This document shows positions 55,058 to 64,000 of a stretch of 64,000 nt of DNA, piece after piece. The stretch comes from Helopsaltes ochotensis (lineage: Eukaryota > Chordata > Aves > Passeriformes > Locustellidae), in NCBI GenBank assembly GCA_013400155.1, contig VXBM01001316.1:65626-129625 (forward strand), read 5' to 3'. The translations under genes were made by a program, and so were the position numbers. The notes beneath the pieces were generated by a model. That model did no database searches. It had not been told where the DNA came from and saw only the letters and a list, made by a program, of their open reading frames with translations. Numbering within the stretch: position 1 is the first letter of the stretch; each line of letters opens with the position of its first letter.

Positions 55058-55205
55058 CCCACAGAAAAAGTGGGAAATCAATCACAATGGTATCCTGGTA
55101 TCCTTTTCCTCACCATAGGGTCCACATGGGGCTAATTGGTAGCATCTTTATACCCTTGTCTTCCTTGGTATGCAAGTCCATGACACACTGAAATTTCTTG
55201 TATAC

Positions 55206-55235
55206 AGCTATATATATACATATATATATATATAT
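55206..55235. repeat. (AT)n microsatellite
   Basis: AT dinucleotides with one C interruption. Confidence 0.85.
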
Positions 55236-58200
55236 GGGTTAGATATGTTCAGTACTTGTTTGCTGTTCTCTTTGTTACTCTTGGGTTTGTTTTACCCAGC
55301 TCCCATGGTTGCATTTCTTTACCTGCCCTTTGGTGAGCTGTTTCTAACTCTGGAATCTTCAATGTCAACCTCTCTCTTATCATCTCATGCCTGCTCTCTC
55401 CTAAATTCTATCCCTTGTCCTCCACTTCAAGGGCTCTGCTGTCATACTAGGTCTGTGTTTCTCTACATTGCATCATTATAGTGCAGTTTTGAATAATCTA
55501 GTTTATCCAGAATAGCTGTTTGTTACTACTATATATATATATAAATTATGGTATTGTCATAGAAAACTAAGAAATAAAATTACATATCTACCCGGTCATT
55601 GGAGAAATTTCTGTTGCAGTTAAATATGCCAAAACAAAGCTCCAGGAGACACAACCCCAGTTTAGACAAAGCATGTCAGAGGGATCTCAGCCCTGAGACT
55701 TTGAGCATCAGTGCCTAGCTCATAGACATGGGACAACTGCTTTCCTTGGCTATAGGATGCAAGACTTCCCAAAAATGATTGTGGAAGCAATAGCAGGAGG
55801 ACCATAATCATTAGAAGGACAGCATTTGTCTACATAAGTCACTAGGATTTGTGACATTTAGAGTAATGAGGATGTCAAGATTCTATCTGGGATTTTCAGA
55901 AATGGATTTTCCTACTGTATAAACAGTATGAGCAGTTTGCAATGAGACGTTACACTATGAGAAACTGATGACGATTTCTATTTTCTTCTCTAGTTGCTGA
56001 GACTCTCATTGCACAGACTGAACAGCATTAGCTCCATTCAGCCATGCTACCCTGCTAAAAGACACCATGACTATTGCAATAGCTTGAATATGAAGGAACA
56101 TAAAAAAAGAACCTCTAAAGGTGTGATGAAAAGATGTGGGCAATGTGGGGGGAAAATTGATAAAGTTCAATATAAGCCCAGTTGAAATCTTGAAAAATCC
56201 TTTAGCTGGTTTAAACATGGGTCTACCCCATGTATGAATGAGAAAAAAAATGTTCTGAGCTCTAAAGAGAAAATTAATACCTTATTGTGACAGGCAATTA
56301 TAAAGTGAGCTTCAGAAAGGATTCATGTAAAAAGGGGAAAATGAGATGTTTTTCAAGAACCTTTTCCTATTAGATTGATTCAATGAGATTGATTCAAAGG
56401 AGATTTCTGTTGAGAGCCTTTTTTTTTTTTTCCTAAACAATCTGCATGAGCAGGATTTTTTGGAAAGAGGAGTCCCAAATGACTGCAGAAGGGAAAGAGT
56501 TAGAGTGGACGTTTATGGATGAAGAGATGGTGTAGTAAGAGCAAAAGCAAAACCCATTAAACTGCTGCAGTGTGCGCTATCATTAAAAGGACACAAGACC
56601 CTTTTAGCATGTTCCTGACCTGCTCAGCAAGGATATTGCACAGCAAGAAGCAATGCATTAGAGCCAGCAGCTGAAGGAGGCTGACATGCAGCAGCTGCTG
56701 CAGGATGCTGGTAGTTGTGGGTGGGTCCAGAGGATGTTTGCCAAAATTTCATTCATAACCAATTAAAAAAAAAATCTCCTTGTGACATGCAATGGAAAGC
56801 TTAAAGCTTTAGAAAATCATTGAAATATTAAAATTGGAAAGATTGGTCTTTATGCCATGGTAAATCAGATGTCAGGTAGTGTACTTTGACTTTACAGAAA
56901 AAAAAACAAAAAACCAAAAAACCACCGAGCTTGAACTAGCTGTTCTGTCGGGGCTACCCTGATACTATTCAACCCATTTGTGTTCAAGGTGGTTTTTAAT
57001 GATTACTAGAAACTGGTACAATTTAGAAATGTGTAGGGGTAAAAGAAAAGAAGCACAGAATTAGAGTGATGCTTCTAACAGCCACCTATGTAAGCAATTA
57101 TAATGCAAAAAGCATCTGAAGCAATTTAAAGCCTTCAATTGAAGTTCTTATCTACTGTCTAGTTAGAACAACTGCAGTAAGAGAAATGGGTTTCTTTGCC
57201 ACATTTGGTATGATTTCTACCCCATATGAAATCCAATTTAAGTCAGAAGAGGTAATGTCCTTTTTAAAATGTGATGAATTTTTCTTTGGTAATTTTTTTT
57301 TTAATTTAATCATCCCAGTTAATATTCATAAAAGAAATAAATGAATTACTAAACTGTACTTGTTAATAAAATAGAAGACAGCATAATTCTTAGCTATTCT
57401 CTCTACAGACTTGATGCAGAAAATAAAGGCAATTTTACTAATCATCTTCCCCATTTTCATTAGATTTTCATATGTTATTATGAAGAATATGCAATACTGA
57501 CCAATTCTCTTTAAAGACAGTTTTTCTAAAAAGTGAAATGTATTCAATCCTTCTGAAAATATTTACATACGAAAATTGTCAAATTTGCAAGCAAATTAAT
57601 GTCCTCCATATTTCTTCTATTTAAAGTTAAGGAGTAATAAATGAACACATACAGGTTTAATGAATTTTGGTAAATCTCTCTGCAATGGCAATGCATTGGC
57701 TCAGTTACAGTTAAATCTTTGAACAGACATTATGTTAATGAAATCATTAGAGCTCTCCTCTTTGAAATGTTACTTGAAAAGCTGTTCCACAAAGCTCTTC
57801 ACATTGTGAGAATAGGACAAAGCCTGAAAATATTCATCCTCAGACTGTGAAGAAGATAATGCAAGAGGCAGATATCAGAACTCTGTTTACTTTTGAAAGT
57901 CTAGGTTCAGAGTAGCATTAAGTGGCCAGCAAAAATATTTGGGATGGTTTCATCACAAAGTCCAAATAAAACATAAATACATTTTCAAATTGGGGATTTT
58001 TTTTGTTTTGTTTTGTTTCTTTTACACCAGCCAATATTTGGTTCCCTTCCAAAATAACCTGGTGCTGACACTTTCCATTCTGTCATGTAATTTATTTCAT
58101 TTATTTTAAGAGTTTAATCGTTATTTTAAAAAACCCTGTAACTATAATGCCTTTGCAGTACAGAACATTTACTTCAACCTGCCACCTTTGTGTACAAAAA

Positions 58201-59479
58201 TCATGACTCCTTGTCTTTAGAAATGCACAAAATTTCTACTCAGAAATGTGTGCTCAGTTTTGACATTTTACCTCTACACTTCTGAATATTTGACCGTCAT
58301 GCTCAATTCCTTCATTGGCCCTAGGACTAAAAAAATCCTGATTTTTCAGTCAGACACAAAAGCAGAACTCTTTCCCATTAAAGTAAAGCAAAAATAACCT
58401 TGAGATTTCAGAACTGAACTAGTTGCTTAATATTTTCAGTATTTTCTTCTCATTTGCTCACCAGCTTATGGTACATGCCTGTCCTTATTTCTTATACTTA
58501 AGTCTTAAACAGCTTGCTCTTGCTGGTTATTCAAACTCAGCCAAGTCCCAGAATTGTTTTGTTGAAAGCTCAGAGAAAATATCATTATATCTGTGGTTGC
58601 ATTGAATGTACCATGGATAAGACTTGATTTTTTCCCTCGAACTGTAAAAATGCACATAACATAAGAACATAACATCTATTGTAGTGGTGTGTATTTGTTA
58701 ATGTAATTAAGTTGTTTTAACTTTGTTATTGAAAGAAAGCTGCAAAAACCTGCACAAGAGACTTGTTTTAAAGCCGTATCTTTTTTCAACCCCCACCCAG
58801 ACTTGTTTCTTAAAAAAGGAAGGCAGGAATCATGACAAGTTGTTGTGAGACAATTTGTTCTCTTGAAAGTCTGGAGGCAATTCTTTACAACTTTGGAGAG
58901 CCACAGTATCTGAAATGTTTTCTTAATGATTCTTACTCAGCATGGACAATCTGATTTTTGTCCATTACAGAGTCAATAAACCAGTTTCATGCTACAACTT
59001 ATCTTGACTTTCACTAAGTGAAATTGAAGTTCAATCAACCATTAAGTTTTTTGATTGCAATCTTTTTTACTAACCTTATTCAAACAAAATTTGGAGACCG
59101 AACAAATGCAAATATATGTTTATTAACTAAAGTACAGGAATTTTAGTATTCCAGTCTCTCCTAGGTGCTCCTTTAGTTTTCCTCCACCAGTGTCTGAAGC
59201 ATAGGGAACTTGTCATACTCCTTCATTTTGGTTTCTCCAAAGCCAGTGGGAATCTGCAGCATTGCTCACTGCATTGTGGGTTATGCCTGGTCTGTCCTTG
59301 CTGTTTGTTATGCTACATAACAGGGACTGCCCACCGGGGAGGTATGCTGTGTCTTATGATTTCGAGGACATGATGTTGTCATCCAACAGGGAGGAACTTC
59401 AGACTGGTAGAGTATGTAGAGTGTGTATGACTACATCTACGAGCACATCCATATTTCTTCCTAGGTTGTTGCTTGTCAC

Positions 59480-59482
<3 letters not shown>

Positions 59483-59546
<64 letters not shown>
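59483..59546. repeat. Poly(T) run of 64
   Basis: Very long pure T run. If it were the tail of a minus-strand retrocopy, the body should lie to its right with AATAAA close by. None is visible, so it is called a simple homopolymer. Confidence 0.9.
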
Positions 59547-61860
59547 CCCATTAAGCATCCTAACGTATTATTAAAATAAGTGAGGATCGCATTTCCTTCA
59601 CAGTTATGTAAAACAGGACTGACATTTACCAGCTCAGATGAGGATTTAGAAAATTAATTTTTTGTACTCAGGTGGGGTTTTTTTTTATAGGTGGAAATAT
59701 GCAGGCTGAAAGTGTAGCAGGAATATGAAATGCTATGTACAGATAAGCAGGCCAAACTGTGATTCTTATGAGATTCAACCTCAGCTGTGCAGTTTCTTCA
59801 CTCACTGTGCTTGTTACAGGGGAATAGCCAATGGCAAAATTTGACCCAGTAGCTCACCCCTTCTGTAAAATCTATATCCGTATTCCTAACATATGTGCGC
59901 TTACCTTTCTTTTCCTAACATCTCAGTACAGTATTACATTCCAGCTGGGTACTCATAGGAACATAGGATAGATAGTGTGATATTGGCAGCAGCACACTGT
60001 GTGCAGCCAGCATAACCGTGGTGAGTCATGGCAACAGCCAATCAATACCGTAAATTGTGGTTTTTAACATTGTAACCATGCTGTCACACACCCTTCTGTA
60101 CTTCTGTCAATGCTTATCTTATGCTCCCAAATGCATGAACTCTTCTCTAGTACAAAATTCATAGAAACCAGTGAAAAACATACTGCTATCATTCACTGGA
60201 TACTCAGAAGTAATATAGTTACCTTTTTTTTCTTCCCCTGAAGTCCTTCTGGAGTGGCACAAAAACTACACAAGGAACAGAAGAATTCTCTCAAATTTTT
60301 GTGTGTATTTAAACTGAGATATCCTCTTTTGCGCTGCAGCACAGGATTGGAAAACCATAACTTTGAGCATCTTCAACTGATATTTTTTTTTCAAAACAGA
60401 GTGTAACGTAGAAGAGAGATAAATGGAAAGTTTATCATGGTACAAGGCAGCTCTGAGCAAAAACGTGTTGCTCATTGCTCTCAGAAAGATGCAATATCTA
60501 CTTTATGTTAGGGTTTATTAGTGTGTTTATACAACCATGTTTAAAAGATTATTTAACTTTTAGTATTGGTTAGCTAATTCATAGTCTATTCTAGCACCTG
60601 CAGCACTTCTGATGTTGATGAATCCACAGATATTCAACTTTTGGGGGTCCCTTATAGTAGCAAGCCTCGAGTTTTCAAAATTATGAGTTTCCACTAGATA
60701 CAGAATTAATCACAGCAGCATTTTATTGCTGTGGAGTTTAGGCACCTCAGTTTAATTGAGCCCACTTCTGATCCATGCAGAAACTTAAGCCTGACTATAT
60801 TAAAGGTGTTTCTTCATTAATTACATCTGATAAATTATTGCTAGTTATTACCTGTTGAGTTCAATTGTGGACTTGATATTTGAATGAAATATAGATATGT
60901 TTAATCCTTGATTGTTGCAATATGAGGTATGTTTTATGAGAATTGGACACAGAAGTAGTAGTTTGACTCCCATTTCAGAGCATAAGCCACCAATTATCTT
61001 TTCACTAATTAAATTAACACAATGAAAGAACCCTCAGTAAATACATCTCTCTCAGACTGATATTCTGGCTCCTTAGAGTAAGCTCCTGGTCTTGAAATGA
61101 GTAACCCTGAGCTTAGATCCTTTTCCTTTTACCATTCACTATAACGAGCATAAGTAAATGCCTCTTTCATTTTGTTTTAATGTCTGTTAAGTATAGCAAA
61201 TGATCTTCACCCCATTCAGCAGAGTGGATTGTTAAACGTATGTGCGGGAGTCTACACTGTAGAATGATATAATTTTATTATTTCAAAGGAGTTATATATC
61301 CAAAGACCAAAAATATCAATAGCCAAAGAGTTAAATGGGGAGGAAAATAAATTCTTCCTCTCCTGGAACTTTGCATAAAACATCTGTATATTATCATGTC
61401 TTGTTGAAGTCAAAGGCAAAATTCTCATGGACTGTAACAGACCTACTATTTATCTCATGGTTTCTAACATAACAGGAGAGTTCACAGATCTAACCTAATA
61501 CTGAAGTTTAAAGCCCCAGTGAAACTAGAGGAGCATCCTGCAGCTACCCTTGTTTAAAGAAAAAAGTAGGCAAAGGGGGAAAAAAAGAAGACAAAAAAGA
61601 ATGACGAGCAAGGACATATACTCAGAATGGACAAAAGGACAGTGGCCCAAAGATCCTGCTCAAAAGATTCAGGCTGTGCACAGTACAGCTATAAATTGCT
61701 AAAAGATAGGCTTTCTTGTGAGTTGTCTTGTACTTGCCACTTCTTACTGAGCTGGAAATACCCTAAGGACAGCCTTTCATCTGTTGAAGCGTTTTGTCAT
61801 TTCTGTACCTGGGAGTCAGAGAGGGAAATATACAGCAACAAAGCAATCATTACAGATTCA

Positions 61861-61890
61861 CAGTAATAACAATAATAATAGCAATAATAA
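61861..61890. repeat. (AAT)n-like microsatellite
   Basis: AATAACAATAATAATAGCAATAATAA, an imperfect trinucleotide repeat (described here in outline; the unit is AAT with C and G interruptions). Confidence 0.8.
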
Positions 61891-64000
61891 AGAACTCCAG
61901 TGGAAAAGCTCTCTTTGGATGACTTGTTCACATTATGCACTGTAACCCCCTAAAGAAACTGCAAATATTGTAGTACTGTATTCTATTGTCACTGAACTTT
62001 GTGTCTCAGAAAGTCCCATGCCATAGGACAAGGTTTTTAGCTGTAGGCTTGCTCTTTAATATGACGTCTTTTTCCTTTAATCTGAATTTCCAAATTCTGC
62101 TCAAAAAAATGCTTCCAGGGGTGCAGGCAATATAGATGTATTGTTTCTATTTATATAGAGAAAAGATTAATACTTAGGTTGACATGTATAATGCACCCCT
62201 TCCAGCAAAGCAGAGTTAGTAATGTACCTTTCCATCAGTCGATGGAAATAAAAGACACAAAGACCAAGCATCAACCAGAAATGTGACAGGGAGTGTGTTA
62301 GCATTCTCTTCTGGGCTATTGCCCAGGCCTTCAGGCAGTTCTTGTGAATGTGGAAGAGCAGAAGGGACCATAACCCCACATCTTGTCCCATACCAGGCAA
62401 AACACAACAATTGTTCTCAGTTTAAGGAGAGTAAATGGAAAAAAAAAAAAAAAGTTATCACCCACATCTTTCTTATGGCAGGGAAGAAACTTGAGAATGC
62501 AGTATTTGCTGAGGTCTTTGGAAAAATTTTGTGGAGAGTTGAAAATCCAAAGATATGAAGTCTCTGTCACCAGGCCAGCTACATCACCAGTCTGCATCTG
62601 CTTTATTCTGATGTCTCATGAACTAGAGCTTAGAGAGGAGTCAATGGACTATTTGTAAGGTATTCATGAAGGATGCCTGAGTGTCAGTATAGCTCAAATT
62701 AGCTGTTTCTAAGAGAATGATCTTTGTGTAGCTGAAACATTACTTAAAAGCTGAGTTAAAATTATGTAGCACATTTTAAAATATTCAGGCCAAGTGACTT
62801 TGCACCACACACTCATGAAGGTATGTAGTTTATTGTAATTCAAAAAATTACAGTAAGAATTTCCAAATCATTTGGCAGGGTAGTGCACTGTAAATGTGCA
62901 TAGCATGTAAAGCAGGAATACCTAAATGATATTCAGCTCCTACTGTGTGTTGCTGCCTATTAAGAAGTAGTTTTATAAAGAACAAGCATATAATTTCAGA
63001 TAATTTCTGACTCCTGAGAGCATTACAGACCTTTTGACTAATTCAAGTGACCTTTTCCATTTGATCCACAAGTAGGCAGATAATAAACAATATAATGCCA
63101 CGGGTCCTAGAGACTAGAAAGGAGATACTTTGTCAACATGCAGAATCCAAACTCATCCATGAGATGCTCAGACTTTTCCTTCAGATCAACTCATTCATTC
63201 CTGGACAGGATAATTTGACCCTGAGAATAATAATCAGATTGTCCAGAAGGTTTTTTTTGTTTTTATTTGGTTGGTTTTGGTTTTATTAATTTCAAATACG
63301 TTAATCTTTCTTTCCAACCCAGCTTTCCTTCACAGGTCATGTTCTTGTGCTGGCCAAAGAATAGTATACAATTTTCTTAATTTTATACACAGTAGACAAA
63401 GTAGGAGGCTGAGAAATAGCTGTGTTTTACTAATGTCATTGTACTGACCTTTTCCACAGTAAGAATTAGTAGCCTGAGAGAAACTAATGCTGTTTTTAGC
63501 CAAATGCCTAAGGATCCTCATTTAATACATGCATTATACTAAGTTTAGCTTAATCAATAACAATTTAATGGTAACAGGGCAAAAAATTATTTTTAGTAAA
63601 ATAGATCTATTATGCAACAATTTACAAACTAAAGGTCCCAGTTTTGAGACTGGAGAATAACTTTGCATTCTCCTTTATAAGGATAACTTCTAGTCACTAA
63701 TCAGGGATGATCAGAAGTGGGGGAGTGGGATAGTTTGCCTTTTTCTCCATCACCACCTATTCTTCTCTTGTCAAACAGCTCACCCTAGTACACCAGGTTC
63801 ACTTAACTCTTGACATTTTCTCACAGAAGAGAGAAAATAGTTTTCTCAATGAGGTCAGTTTCCTGAAGTAGCAATTGTTTTTATAATAATAACAGCTTTT
63901 GGGTCTTTGCATCATAGACTAATCTGTGAGGGATATTGGGTGAAATTTCCAAGAAAGCCTATTTCACCATACAGTGGTACAAATATATGTTTGCATCAGT

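Larger units (their letters stand above)
49959..64000. other. Intergenic region right of the poly(T) block, no gene seen
   Basis: AT-rich DNA with microsatellites and homopolymers. The open frames are short, show no domain or splice pattern, and several are extended only by homopolymers (for example the one ending in the T run at 59483). Its physical linkage to the left half depends on the poly(T) block and is uncertain. Confidence 0.65.

Noticed and set aside
59262..59579. 105-codon open frame ending in a Phe run, considered as a retrocopy with a poly(T) tail
   Set aside because: The homopolymer would be the tail of a minus-strand insert whose body should lie to its right, but no coding body or AATAAA is visible there. 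The frame itself shows no domain.

Overview
This window is AT-rich vertebrate nuclear DNA, most likely from a bird. The evidence is three short CR1 LINE tails, two of which end in the avian-type ATTCTRTG-like repeat, large introns with GT-AG splice sites, CpG islands, and one recognisable protein gene. It contains no prokaryotic features, operons, CRISPR arrays, tRNA or rRNA genes, or obvious endogenous retroviruses.

The only protein-coding gene I can support is VSTM2A (V-set and transmembrane domain containing 2A), on the minus strand. All five coding exons can be assembled with consistent splice phases: exon 1 at 29687-29765 (start codon and signal peptide), exon 2 at 27274-27440, exon 3 at 26277-26327, exon 4 at 22567-22903, and exon 5 at 6563-6651 (stop codon). 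The joined CDS is 723 nt and encodes 240 residues. The product has an N-terminal signal peptide, one V-set Ig domain (Cys48 and Cys127) and a polar basic tail with no second hydrophobic segment, so it looks secreted despite its name. Intron 4 is about 15.9 kb.

Layout by region. 1-6562: 3' UTR and downstream flank, AT-rich. 6652-22566: intron 4, AT-rich, no genes seen. 22904-29686: introns 3 to 1, with GC-rich blocks around exon 3 (which abuts a 195-base gap of Ns) and in intron 1. The intron 1 CpG island carries a strong RE1/NRSF (REST) match (18 of 21 consensus positions) and a CTCF-like core. This suggests, but does not prove, neuron-restricted control. 29766-42278: upstream flank with simple repeats and two CR1 tails. 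42279-49943: a T homopolymer of about 7.6 kb with two internal runs of N, almost certainly an assembly or gap-filling artefact. 49944-64000: more intergenic DNA with microsatellites and homopolymers.

I found no undescribed biological system. The points most worth a second look are the RE1 site in the VSTM2A CpG island, the frame-neutral 51-bp exon 3 beside the gap, and the artefactual poly-T block.
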